From NCBI GenBank assembly GCA_000818945.1, contig KN805378.1, positions 457,488 through 521,487 of the forward strand: a stretch of DNA of 64,000 nt. Direction: 5' to 3'. The stretch is from Schizochytrium sp. CCTCC M209059 (Eukaryota > Sar > Bigyra > Thraustochytrida > Thraustochytriidae). Under the pieces are notes generated by a model. The model saw only the letters and a list, made by a program, of their open reading frames with translations, was not told the origin of the DNA and ran no database searches. Positions 23,628 to 34,325 of the stretch are shown piece after piece (position 1 is the first letter of the stretch; every line of letters begins with the position of its first letter). A program made the translations under genes and the position numbers.

Positions 23628-25750
23628 CCCGGGCTGATGTCAATCAACTGTTTCGTTCCTTGATCCGCGTGTCAACGCTGGTTGACGCCGACGCTGCCCA
23701 AATGGGACAGAGCGACTACGGCGACGATCGCGATGCTGCCCAATCGAGGATCACTTGTTTTCTCCTCCTCTTCCTCCACTTCGTATTTGTGCATGTCGCT
23801 GTCGCTCACGCCGTTCTTGCCCGCCTTCAGGATCGGTCTCGATCCCGATCTCGATCACGATCTCGATCGCTCTCGAGGGGCGGTCCCGGAGCTCTGTCTG
23901 TGGCGCAGCGCTGGCAAGGCAAGGCAAAGCAAGGCAAGGCAAGGCAAGGCAAGCCGCAGCGCAAAGAAGAAGAAGAAGAAGAAGAAGAGGAGGCAAACGA
24001 AGCGAAGGCAGCAGGCGAAGGCAGGTTCGAAAATTAAGCGGGGCGCCCAGCGTGCCCCCTTCGCCACTGGCGCCCTGCGAGAGCGGCGCCCCTCTACAAA
24101 CACTGGAGGCGAGTACGCCATCTTGGCGGGCTACATTCCCAGGCGGCGCTCAGAGGGCACTCTGACGAGGTCCGCCTCTGCGCCACGCCCCCCGGCAAGG
24201 GGGCAGCCTGCGACTCAGCGGCATCGGCGGTGGCGCGTCCCAAAACGGGGCAGGTTCCCACAGTGAGGCCCCACGCGGGGCGTTCGAGCGCGCGTGGGGG
24301 GGCAGGGTCGCTGAGGGGCGAGGGGGGGAAGAGGTGGAATGTCGACATGCATTGCAGCGCGGTCCACAGCCAGTGGGAGGCTGGGTGAGGCAGTGCAGAG
24401 AAGGGAAAAGCGGGAGTAGGTACGATTGGTTGGAAGACTTGCAAGTGCGCTACTGCTGCCAGCTAGCTGCCCCATGGCATGCAAAGAGGCCTGGCTGGCG
24501 GGTCCAGCGCGCGAGGTTTGGTGCGCGTCGCACGCAGAAGCTAGACCCAGCAAAAGCGTAAACGGCCGCGCCGCGTACCCAGCGGACCCGGATATGGCAC
24601 GAGGCCTGGGCGCCTCCTGCAGCCTCCGTCCATCTGACTTGGCTTGGCTTGGCTTGGCTTGGCTTGGCTTGGCTTGGCTTCCCTCGGCCGTGCCAGGGAC
24701 GGGGCGTCAGTCATCATGGCCGGCCGGCCGGCCAGGACTCCCGCTCTGGCTGCGTGAGTGCAAGCAAAGTCCCTGGCTGCTTGATCTGCCACTGCACTAC
24801 ACGTGAAGCGAACGGAAGCCTGCCGCTACTGCTGCAGCGAGGCTAGTACGTACTTGCTCTTGACATGATCGTGCGCGGATTTACACGTTGCGGAGATGGA
24901 GAGATGGAGGGATGGATGGATGGATGGAGGTCGGGGCGAGGGGCGCCGGCCCCGCGGCCGTCTGACTGGCGGGCAAGCAGCGCAGCAGCCAGCTGCATGC
25001 TGACTGTCCAGGGAGGCAGCTACTCGCCGTAGCCGGCCACGGGCGCCATGCGTCGGCCCGCGGCTGCTGTGCTGGTGGTCTGCTTGTCGTTTGCGCTTCG
25101 GAAGCTCGCCTGTGGCTCTGCGTGCCCACAGCCAGGACTGGACGGCAACGCTTCTGGCGGCGGGTCCCCGGGGCTGGCCCCGCAGACCGGCCTGGAAACC
25201 GGCCAGGCTGCGGAACTGACCGCCTGGGCTGCCGCCAATGCAACAAACCACCCAGCCAATGAACCATTTTTCTACGCTACACCAACCAAACTAAACGCAA
25301 CGCAACGAAACGAAACTAAACCAAGCTAAACTAAGTGAAAAGTAAACCGCAGTGGCGACTTGAACTTGATCTACGCTACAACGTGCCGCCCCGCGCTGCG
25401 GCGCGAGCTCGACCTGCCTCGCCGGCGACGTTCTCTCGCGCTAACGCCGCGCGCCTTTGCTCCCCGTTCCTCCCCGGCCCGTGCGTCCGCGACGCGCGTC
25501 GAGGGCCTGGTCGCCGCGGGTCAGCGCGGCTCGAGGTAGAAGTTGGTTCGTTCGTTTTCTGACAGTTAGTTGGCCGTCGTGCGCGCTTTCCCGGTGCGTC
25601 CTGGACTCTCTCTTCTAGCACGCACATCTATGTACCCGTGCAAATCAATCGCGCAGCGCAGCACAGCGCAGCGCAGCGCAGCGCCGGGCGCGACGGACCG
25701 CGATGATCGCGACGCGTTGGACGCGGACGTCGGCACGTCGCGTTGAGTCC

Positions 25751-25812
25751 AGCCGAGCCGAGCCGAGCCGAGCCGAGCCGAGTCGAGTCGAGTCGAGTCG
25801 AGTCGAATCGAG
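25751..25812. repeat. Compound pentanucleotide repeat, AGCCG block then AGTCG block
   Basis: Five to six AGCCG units change abruptly to about five AGTCG units, a block-wise C-to-T difference. Confidence 0.85.
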
Positions 25813-28800
25813 GTGCGGGCGGGCTGGCTGCGGCTGGACGGCGGCCGTTGGTCGGCTTGATGCTCGCTTCGAAATGCCATGATCATCGCTACTGCTGCTT
25901 TTGCTGCTGCTGTTCCCTCCGCGCGAAACGTCGCGGTCTCGCAACCGAGAGGCCCGGCAGCTGCTGCACTGGGCCCACGCAAGCACGCGAGCACGCGAGC
26001 AGGCAGGCAAGCAAAGCCAGCCGTCCGTAACTTTCCTCGCAAAGATCGCCGCTCTCGCCTCGCTCCCGGCCGCACTCGCCGCAGACGCAGACGCGCTCAT
26101 CTCTCTCTCTCTCTCTCTCTCAATCCGTCTAACTGTCTCTCGCTCCCTCCCCCCACTCGCGCGCCTTTCTTTCTTTCTTTCTTTCTTTCTTTCCTTCTCC
26201 TCCAGCTAGCTCCTCCTGCCCGCACTGCGCCGCGCTCGCGACCGGGCCTCGCAGGTCTCCCAGCCCTCGGCGGCCTCGAGTCGCCTACCTTCACTGCTCG
26301 CCTTCGGGCAGCCCGGCGAGGCCGAGCCGCGGCTCGATCGCGCGGGCCCAGCCGCGCGTGCGTGCATCCGCCTGCAGCTCGATCGCTCGAAACTTTCGCC
26401 GCGTCCGGTGCGGCCAGGGAGGCGGAGCAGGCAGGCGAACACCGGCCGATGGACCGACCTATGGAAAGGAGGGAGCGAAGAGGGAAGCCAGGATCGATTG
26501 AGGAGCGCGGCGCGGCGCGTCCCCCGGGCGCTGCGGGGGCCTCTTCCTTCCTGCGGGCCCGTCGAGGGGCAAGAAGGCCCCTCCCGCCCCGCGTCCCGCA
26601 GCTTCTTGCGGGGCGTCGGGCTCCGAGCCCGCAGCGTCCGCGCCGACCTCCCACTGCCGGTGTGGGGCGGGCGCGAGGAAGAAAGGAGGGGCGACCAGAG
26701 ACAGCGCGGAAGCGTCCCTCGGCGCGGCGGCCAGTCCGGGCCGCACGCAAGGCGAGGGCCGCTGCAGGCATGCATGCAGCGTTGGATTCGTCGTGTCGCA
26801 ATGGCCGGCCGCGGCCAGTCGCCAGCGAGCGGTGAGCGGCCGGCCTCGCTCTTGCGTGCGGGCGTGCGTGCGTGCGTGCGTGCGTGCGTGGGTGCGTGCG
26901 TGCGTGCCATGGCCCTCCCTCCCTCCCTCCCTCCCTTTTTCATTTTTTACGCCGGTCAGTGGCACATTCAGTGCGGGAACAGTGCGGAGACCGGCCGCGC
27001 AAGTGCGGCAAAGCGACCGCGCAAGAGCGTTATTGCGATCACGAGGACGGGTTGAATTGAACTGTGAGCGCAAGGCAAGAGGAAAGAAAGAATGAATCAA
27101 TGATCGAAAGCATGAATGAAAGAGTCTGTCTGCAGTACGAAGGCGCCCGCCTCTCTGACGGTGCTGGCTGACTGTCTGGCTGTCCGCTTGTCTGACTGAC
27201 TGACTGACTGTCTGTCTGTCTGTTTGGGCGCTCGTCTCTCTCAAGACTCGCGGAATCAAGCAGTCACGGCGGCTGCGGGAGGCGCAGAAGCGTCGACAAG
27301 CCACTTCTTCAACCGGCCTACTTAGCCGGCCGTTTATTCGTGAAACTATTCGCTTGGACAGAAACAGAGACAAGGAGACGCTGGGGGAGAGAGAGCCAGA
27401 GGAGGAGCGGGGACGCAGGATACCCGGCTCGCACTGCTGGGTAGGCCGCAGCTGAGCATCACCCGCCAGAGAAATGAACAAAAGAAACAAAGAAAGAAAG
27501 AAACAACGAATGAGCGAGAGATTGATTCATTGGCTTGACTGTCTGTTAGTGAATGAATGAATGAATGAATGAATGAATGAATGAATGATCAAATACTCCA
27601 CGAAAGTGAGGAACGAATGAACCGAGGGTTGGAATGCACGCACGCACGCACGCTCGCTCGCTCTCCCCAGGCTGCCCCGCTCCCTGGCTCCCTCGCTCGC
27701 GCCCTGCCTGGCTTCGCCCTCCTCTCCACGCTCGATCGGAGGCCGCGTCCGGTCGGAGCTCGCTCGCTCGCTCGCTCGGCTTGCCGCTGCGAACGCGGCG
27801 CGGCACGGAGACGCCGGATTCGATCCGCCCAAAGCGCGGCGGCCGCACTGGCACCGACCGCCCGCTGCTGCAGCGGGAGGCGGCTGCGGGGCGGGGCAGC
27901 CAGCAGGCAGATGCGATAGCTGCGCCTGCACTGCACTGCATCGCAAGCAAGCAAGCAAGCAAGCAAGGCGCGGCGACACAGTGCGCCGCGCCAAACAGAC
28001 ACACAGACACACAGACAGACAGACAGACAAACAATCTCCGCGACCCGCGTTCGCTCCTCCCTCCCTCCCTCCCTCCCTCCCTCTCTCTCCCTCTCTCTGT
28101 CGCCGGCCAGCCGTTCAGCCCCGGAGCGCCGACGAGGGGCTGTATCTTTCTTTCGCCTCTTTCTCCCTCTCTCTCCCTCTCTGTCTCCGCGCCGCAGCGC
28201 AGCCCGTGCCGCGCCCGTGCGTGCGTGTGCCCTGCCTGCCTCTCCCCCTCCTTCCCTCGCTCTGTCTCTGCGACCGACCGGCCGGCCGGCCGCCCGGGTC
28301 TTCCGCCAGGAGGCGGCGCGATCTTTCTTCCGGGGCCGCCTTCCTGCGCGCTGCGAGCCGGAGCTCTCCGTCGGAACCCTTCTGATCTTCTCGTTCTTCG
28401 TCTCCTTCTCGCTCGGGCCTTTCGTCCCTCGCTGCCTCCTGCCGTTTGCCTGCAGTGCGCGCGGCAGCGGCGGCGGCGGCTCGCACGAGAGACGCGTGCT
28501 TGCTTGCTTGCTTGCCTGCTTGCTTGCTTGCTTTGTTTCATTTCTTGCTGCCAGTGTCCTTGCTCTGTTTCTGTTTCTTCTTCTTCTTCTTTTTCTTTTT
28601 CTTTTTCTTTTTCTTTTTCTTTTCTTTCCTTTTCTTTCGTGGCTTGCTTGCTCGCCCTTCTTCCGCCGCGACCCGGGGGGAAACGGGCGGGAAGCGGGAG
28701 GAAGAGACGCGGGGAACAAGTAGGCGACGCAGACGCCGGCGGGAAGCAGCGCCCGCAGAGGGCGAGGCGGGCAATGCATGCCGCAACGCAACGCGACGCA

Positions 28801-28966
28801 GCACCACGGACGACACGAGACAGTCGAGACAAGACCACGCGACGCCTCCGCGGCCCGCGAGAGGGGACGGGCAGGGGACGTCCCGGGCAGCGTGGGAAGG
28901 GAGGGAGGCGGAGAGAGCGAGGGCGGGAGAGAGAGAGGCAAAGCAGATCAGACGCAGCGGACGCGG

Positions 28967-29032
28967 AGCAGAGCAGAGCAGAGCAGAGCAGAGCAGAGCA
29001 GAGCAGAGCAGAGCAGAGCAGAGCAGAGCAGA
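28967..29032. repeat. GAGCA pentanucleotide microsatellite
   Basis: Thirteen near-perfect GAGCA units in the gene-poor region upstream of the MYB gene. Confidence 0.92.
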
Positions 29033-29511
29033 ACAGGCAAACAAACCGACGGGACGCGCCCAGGCGACGGCGAGGCGAGCGGGAGAGCGGAGACGCGCGA
29101 CGGGCCGCGGCGGCTGCGAAGCGAGCGCGAGCGAGCGCGTCTGCGCGTTCGCGCGTCCGCGAGCCAGCGAGCCAGCGAGCCAGGCAGGCAGAGGGACGGC
29201 TCCTCTGGTTTCGCTTCATTGCACTGCACGAACGCGGTGCTTGACAGAGAGAGAGAGAGGGAAGGAAGTGCAGCGAAGGATCCATAGACAGGCAGGCAGA
29301 CAGGCAGACAGACAGACAGACCTCGGCCCCTGCGGACGCGCGCGCGCGAGCGAGCATAGACGGTGAGCGAGCCTGCTAGCCACAAGCGCAGCCAAGCTCA
29401 GCCACACCAAGCCTGTGCGGACGCACGGTCAAGCTAAACAAGCAAACAAACAAACAAAGAAGCTGTTGGTCTGATCAATCAGCCAGGCGAGGCTATCTTA
29501 TCTTTTTCCCT

Positions 29512-29535
29512 CACTCACTCACTCACTCACTCACC
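29512..29535. repeat. CTCA repeat abutting the MYB start codon
   Basis: Six CTCA units immediately before 'CCCATGG', so the tract is in the leader or core promoter of the MYB gene. Confidence 0.85.
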
Positions 29536-29536
29536 C

Positions 29537-31150
29537 ATGGCACCGCCCGCGACGAGCATGGCCGGCGGCCCGAGCATCGCAGCAGGCCCCATCCCGGCGT
29601 CGCACTCGTTCCGCACCAAGTCCTCCCTCGCGGTGCCCGGCATCATGATGGGCACCTCGAACGCCCCAGGGTTCACGCAAACTAAAAAGCTGCCCACCGG
29701 AGAGAATACCGGACGCTGGACCAAGGAAGAGCACACCAAGTTCCTCGAGGGCCTCAAGCTCCACGGCAAGGAATGGAAAAAAATCTCCAACATGATCGAA
29801 TCACGCACCGTGGTACAAATTAGAACCCACGCGCAAAAGTACTTTCAAAAACTCGCCAAGAGCGCAGAGCAACAGGGCCATGAGGTCCCTGGCGACCTCA
29901 TGAGCACCGCTCGCAATGTCAAGACTCCTGGCGAATCTTCCTCGCGGCGACGCTCCGTAACGGGCGCCTCCTCGCGGAGAAACGGAAAGCGAGCCGCCGG
30001 GGGCGCGCAGTCCGTGGCCGCAGGCACACCCATGCCCGCCGGCCTCACCTTTCCCTCCGACTCACCATCCCATGCCTCCTCTTCGTCCAACACAACCCCA
30101 ATCGACTCCTCTTCCTCCACCTCCATCTCCAACGCGGGCCCCATTCCCCCGCCCCCTGTAATGACTACCAAGCACGCGTCACACGCTTCACACGGGCCTA
30201 GCGTACCGACGCACCAAGCTCGCGTCCCCAAGGCCGCCCGTCGCGTCCGAAAAGGACAACCCCAACCCTACGCGGCCAACCTCTCGCGACAAGCTTCGGC
30301 CTCATCCATCTCCTCGAACGCCTCCGCCGCATTCTCCTTTGATGGCGCGCGGACCGAGGCCCCAATCCCACTCGGCCACGCTTCTGCGCAGCGTCGCAAC
30401 CATGCTCGCAACCCTCTTCAGTCCCATCGCATCAGCGAGGACGCCATGATGCCCCTCGAGTCTCCTCGCAATGGGGCGACCTCCTCAGGTGCGGCCGGCG
30501 GCGTTGGCCGCCTCACCATCATGCCCGAGCTCACTTACAACCCCATCGACACATTTGCTGGCAGCGACGTCGACGAAGTCTACCAATTCAAGTGGCTTGA
30601 CCACGGATTCACGTCTGGACGTCTTCCCGATGCCTCTCCCACCGGCGTCGCCGACCTGGACTTCGGCTCGGATGCCGAGGGCATTGGCGCGCTTTTTGCG
30701 CCATCGCCGGTCTCAGTCACTTCTTCGCGCCGTCCGCCGGTCGCCGCCGCGGCCCAGCGCGCCGAAACGTCTTCGTCCACCTCGTCTTCTGTCTCGTACG
30801 AGTCGGACGATGACGCCTTTGACGGCTTCGCCGACACCACAGCCTTTGATCACATTTCTGAGTCACTCATGACCTCTGGCGGCGAATCTGCCGACCACGA
30901 TCGTGAATGTGACATTCTTTCTTCTGTTGACGGTTCCGAGGTCCGCGACCACGACCTCGAGCCGCAGCCCGAGCTCAGCGGCAGCGGCCCTTTCACGGAC
31001 TATGTCTTTGGCAGTGGCGACGATGATGCCGATGCGGATGACTTTCTCGATGTCAGCACGTCGAGCAACGCAAGCAGCCCCTGCTCCCCTCTGTCGTCTT
31101 CCCTCGACATCCACCGCGACCTCAAGCGCCGCCGCCTCGACCTCGAATAA
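29537..31150 (+). CDS. MYB-related SHAQKYF-class transcription factor
   Basis: 537 residues from an ATG in a good context (CACCCATGG). A single MYB repeat spans residues 59-108: 'GRWTKEEHTKFLEGLKLHG', then 'EWKKISNMIESRTVVQI', ending in 'THAQKYF' (97-103), the plant and protist variant of SHAQKYF. Proteins of this class bind DNA as one repeat, often at GATA-like sites, and in plants act in circadian and developmental control. The rest is disordered: Ser-rich stretches, a basic patch ('KAARRVRKGQP', near 233) and acidic blocks towards the C-terminus that could activate transcription; it ends in basic 'DLKRRRLDLE'. There is no second MYB repeat. The coding region directly follows a CTCA microsatellite and a 6.3-kb gene-poor stretch, which may carry its control elements. 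Confidence 0.87.
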   Translation: MAPPATSMAGGPSIAAGPIPASHSFRTKSSLAVPGIMMGTSNAPGFTQTKKLPTGENTGRWTKEEHTKFLEGLKLHGKEWKKISNMIESRTVVQIRTHAQKYFQKLAKSAEQQGHEVPGDLMSTARNVKTPGESSSRRRSVTGASSRRNGKRAAGGAQSVAAGTPMPAGLTFPSDSPSHASSSSNTTPIDSSSSTSISNAGPIPPPPVMTTKHASHASHGPSVPTHQARVPKAARRVRKGQPQPYAANLSRQASASSISSNASAAFSFDGARTEAPIPLGHASAQRRNHARNPLQSHRISEDAMMPLESPRNGATSSGAAGGVGRLTIMPELTYNPIDTFAGSDVDEVYQFKWLDHGFTSGRLPDASPTGVADLDFGSDAEGIGALFAPSPVSVTSSRRPPVAAAAQRAETSSSTSSSVSYESDDDAFDGFADTTAFDHISESLMTSGGESADHDRECDILSSVDGSEVRDHDLEPQPELSGSGPFTDYVFGSGDDDADADDFLDVSTSSNASSPCSPLSSSLDIHRDLKRRRLDLE

Positions 31151-31604
31151 TCACTATGATGTACTTTTCTCTCCTTCCTTTTTTTATAACCTTTTTTTTC
31201 CCTTTCTTTTTGGAATTCTATGACACTGTCGCACAGAAGATCCTCTCCTTTTCTTGTTTCTCTCTTTCTCCTACTTTCCCCTCTGTCAATGATGTGACGA
31301 CACTAAGCTCTTCCAAGGTTACGCGCGGACGAACTGCACTACAATGACATAGGCCTAGGTCGAGCTCAAGCTATTCAACATTTCGCATTTCGCATCTTTC
31401 TTTCACACCGGAAGTTACTTTGAATTCCGCACCTCTTTTAAATCGTGGACTCGCCCTCCTCAATTCTTGATGCCATCCTTTCCTTGCATTTCCATTGCAA
31501 ACTGATAAAACACGAGAACAAGTTGGAAGTTTATAATTTATTGATCGAATGGCAAGACTGCGATGCTTGCTCCCTCGCTCTTTCTCTTTCTCTCTCTCTC
31601 TTTG
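31151..31604. other. Intergenic region between convergent MYB and tandem-TB2 genes
   Basis: 454 bp, T-rich just after the MYB stop. The minus-strand AATAAA at 31537-31542 is 63 bp past the stop of the TB2-domain gene. No gene was seen. Confidence 0.5.
31537..31542 (-). terminator. Candidate poly(A) signal for the tandem-TB2 gene
   Basis: AATAAA on the minus strand in an AT-rich pocket, 63 bp after the stop codon. Confidence 0.4.
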
Positions 31605-34325
31605 TTACCACCAGGACGCAAAGAAACCACCACGATCGGCAGGTTTGTTGTCTTCGCAAGCATCGGGTCCAATACTAACAGCTTCGGACATTTGGCTCCG
31701 CGCAGAAGATCGACGCTTCTTCTTCTTGCTATTACGAGAACTCTGACGCTTGCGAGAGCTTCGATGAGGGGTCTGCGAACGCGATGCATCGTCAGCATCG
31801 TCCTCATTCGGGCCATCAGCTTCAAAGGAGCCCAAGTCCGACTGCGCCACAGAAGAAGAGTCGTCGCCTTCAGCGCCTCCACGCCGAGCACGCTCAAAGT
31901 CCAACGCGTCCCCCATGACATCATCGCTTTCGTCCAAGCTGCCCTCGTCCACGCTCGGGTCGTCATCGCCAGTGTACTCGTCCACCTCCGCCTCGGTTTC
32001 CTCCTTGATCGCATCGTCCTGCACCGCACCACCGCCAAAAAGAAGCCCAAACCACGACCACGACTCCGGCTCATCACCGTGCTTGCCAGCTGCATTATCG
32101 TGCCGCGAACGCGAAGAGCGCGACGAGCGCGAGGAACGCGCGCTGCTGCGTGATGATCTTCGCGACGATTGTCTCTTTGTCTCGCTCCCACTGCTTCCTG
32201 GAGAAATCGGCGAGTCCCGAGAAGAGGACGACCGCGACGAGCGCCTCGAAGACCGCTTCGACGAGCGCCGCGACAACGACTGCTCCGACACACCGTCTTC
32301 CGACGCGACCTCGTCAATCGCCGCCAAGGGAGAGCCGCCAAGGGTCGTGCTAATGTCGAGGCCCGACGAAGGTGGCCGCGCCACAGATTGGCGCGAGTCC
32401 TCCTCCTTGACAAAGAACGGCCGTACCTTGTAAAACACCTGGAGCACAAACTTGAAAATGTTGTGCGCGCCTCGAAAGTACGGCAGCTGAAGCCAAAGCG
32501 TAAAGGCCAAGAGCATGTGATTCCACAACGGAAACCAAAACAAACCTATTGAAAGCACACCGTGCACAAGCATGCACAGCGTGTAAACCACCCAATACTC
32601 GAGCCACTGCGTCGTTTGCACCGCGCCATTCGTAATGCTCACAGAATTCGAACGGAACCGCTTGAGCGACGCTGCATCCTGCGTTGTTGCTGCCATGCGA
32701 GTGATCTTTTCGGCGCGCTCGATCGCAAGGAGGGCTCGCGAAGCAGCCAGCACGGGCCGGCCAATTCCAATTGCGATCGCACCAATCGCGGTAATAGTTG
32801 ACGGCATGACAAAGAGAACCAGACCCGCCATCACAAGCGTGCTCCCAGTCTCCATGACCTCGGACAGCTTGTCGCGCGTCGAAGGCGAAATGATCCGAAA
32901 CGCAAGCAAGACGTTCACTACGAGGTTCTGCTGCGCAGCCGACACTGTTGGCCCATCGACCTTGCCAATCAGACGATCGACCAGGGGAATCACTTGACGA
33001 AAGGCCAGTTGCGCGCCCGACGTGCCAGGCATTTGCAGCCAGAGCGACCACATCAGACGAGCCGGCGGCCAAAGTGGGAGCGCCGAAAGCAAATGGCCCG
33101 AAAGAGGCATTTGCTCAAACAGCAAGGCCACGCCCAACACTGTCCAGTACTGCACCCAATAAATCACACTCTGCAGCTCCTCGTACTGTTCAAGACTCGC
33201 CTCTGGATCCATTTCCAGCTGCCGCGGGTAGTGAATGCCAACCACCGTGGAAATATCCTGCGAGTCGAGCGAGCCGATTGAACTCGTATCATCTTCGCTG
33301 TCCTGGTCGCCACCACTGCCTGGGCTCCGCCGCGTGCTGTGGCGATTACGCCCACGGGGACCCTCCCCGCTCCAGGTTCCAGGAAGCCAGGACGACAAGT
33401 ACGAAGTGAGACGGAATTCCCGTCGCTGTGCCATTTCAGGCGTGGGCAGCTGCGAAAACGTACGACGACGCCGACCATGGTAGCGCTCGATCTTTTCACG
33501 ATAAGCCATGTCATACACAATGAGCGCGCGCGTCGCGAGCACAACCGGCAATCCGATCACAACAACCCAGCCTCCGAGCCCGCGACTAAATTCAGCAAAT
33601 TGGTCACGGCCAAGAACGAAAATGGCACCAGCCCCAGCAGCAAATAGCAGATGCGGCAAGGCGTCCGCAAGCAGACGTGACTGCTTGCTCACAGACTCGG
33701 CAAAGGTGTCGTACACTGACTGCACAGCCGTGTAACGCCGTTCCACAAACGCTGCAAAGCGTTCCCGGTAGCGCCGGCGCCGGATCTCGCGCTGCAGCAT
33801 AAAGGCCGCCACCAACGCCAAAATGACGCCACAAATAATCAGCTTCGTCGTCCAATGCAAATCCAAAAGGAGCTGGATCGAAGCCCGGATCGAGGGTTGC
33901 ATGGCCGAAAAGCCATCCTTGGTGATGCGAAACGTCTGGTGCGACGTCGGCAAGAGAATCGCCCACAACAGACGAGTCCACAGTTTGGTTGCCATCCACG
34001 TCGTTTCGCATGCTGCAATAAATACCTCGTACGTCACGCTCACGTCGAGCTTTTGTTGTGCCTGGACTTGGTTGGCCAGCGTCTGGTTGTTGCTATTGCT
34101 CATGAGCTGCATTGCGCCTCCGATGGCCGCCATGGACGCAAAGACGATGACCACAATACTCGCCGCATGTCCCATGCCGCCCAGCTCGGGGAGGCCGAGC
34201 TCCTCGCGAATTTCCGATTCGGATCGCTGTCGCTGCAGCGTCGCCTTCTTTTTCATCTTGCGCCGCTGCCGGCTGTCCTCTTCCTTGTACGCCACATCGT
34301 CGTTCACATCGACCTCCTCCATCAT
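31605..34325 (-). CDS. Membrane protein with two TB2/DP1/HVA22 (REEP-like) modules and a Ser/Arg-rich tail
   Basis: 906 residues from the double ATG at 34325/34322; an upstream in-frame GTG is not needed. Four hydrophobic segments lie in the first 290 residues. A TB2-like module follows near residues 380-450 ('YWVQYWTVLGVALLFEQMPL', then 'RLMWSLWLQMP' and 'SGAQLAFR'), a hydrophobic pair near 500-530, and a clearer second TB2 module near 570-645 ('WLEYWVVYTLCMLVHGVLS', 'LAFTLWLQLPYFRGAHNIF'). In REEP/Yop1/HVA22 proteins this module forms wedge-like hairpins that bend ER membrane. The C-terminal 230 residues are Ser/Arg-rich, then acidic, and end 'GGFFASWW'. Two modules plus extra helices in one chain is unlike the 15-25 kDa REEP proteins. 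The first module is the weaker match. Confidence 0.7.
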   Translation of the reverse strand: MMEEVDVNDDVAYKEEDSRQRRKMKKKATLQRQRSESEIREELGLPELGGMGHAASIVVIVFASMAAIGGAMQLMSNSNNQTLANQVQAQQKLDVSVTYEVFIAACETTWMATKLWTRLLWAILLPTSHQTFRITKDGFSAMQPSIRASIQLLLDLHWTTKLIICGVILALVAAFMLQREIRRRRYRERFAAFVERRYTAVQSVYDTFAESVSKQSRLLADALPHLLFAAGAGAIFVLGRDQFAEFSRGLGGWVVVIGLPVVLATRALIVYDMAYREKIERYHGRRRRTFSQLPTPEMAQRREFRLTSYLSSWLPGTWSGEGPRGRNRHSTRRSPGSGGDQDSEDDTSSIGSLDSQDISTVVGIHYPRQLEMDPEASLEQYEELQSVIYWVQYWTVLGVALLFEQMPLSGHLLSALPLWPPARLMWSLWLQMPGTSGAQLAFRQVIPLVDRLIGKVDGPTVSAAQQNLVVNVLLAFRIISPSTRDKLSEVMETGSTLVMAGLVLFVMPSTITAIGAIAIGIGRPVLAASRALLAIERAEKITRMAATTQDAASLKRFRSNSVSITNGAVQTTQWLEYWVVYTLCMLVHGVLSIGLFWFPLWNHMLLAFTLWLQLPYFRGAHNIFKFVLQVFYKVRPFFVKEEDSRQSVARPPSSGLDISTTLGGSPLAAIDEVASEDGVSEQSLSRRSSKRSSRRSSRSSSSRDSPISPGSSGSETKRQSSRRSSRSSARSSRSSRSSRSRHDNAAGKHGDEPESWSWFGLLFGGGAVQDDAIKEETEAEVDEYTGDDDPSVDEGSLDESDDVMGDALDFERARRGGAEGDDSSSVAQSDLGSFEADGPNEDDADDASRSQTPHRSSRKRQSSRNSKKKKRRSSARSQMSEAVSIGPDACEDNKPADRGGFFASWW

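Larger units (their letters stand above)
23205..29536. other. 6.3-kb region without a recognisable gene, rich in microsatellites
   Basis: No frame here gave a recognisable protein on either strand; open frames are Arg/Ala/Ser/Pro low complexity. Content in order: duplicated block with GATT expansion (23245-23627), GGCAA (about 23915-23955), GCTTG (24638-24680), AGCCG then AGTCG (25751-25812), TTTC (26166-26197), GTGC (26850-26910), GAAT (27547-27590), AAGC (27944-27966), ACAG (27998-28030), CTCC (28058-28085), GCTT (28497-28531), TTTTTC (28577-28632), GAGCA (28967-29032), ACAG (29288-29321) and CTCA before the MYB start. It may hold the MYB promoter and long leader, or non-coding RNA. Confidence 0.55.

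Noticed and set aside
26097..29366. Several 200-600 codon ORFs on both strands in the gene-poor region
   Set aside because: Arg/Ala/Ser/Pro low-complexity translations running through microsatellites, without motifs.
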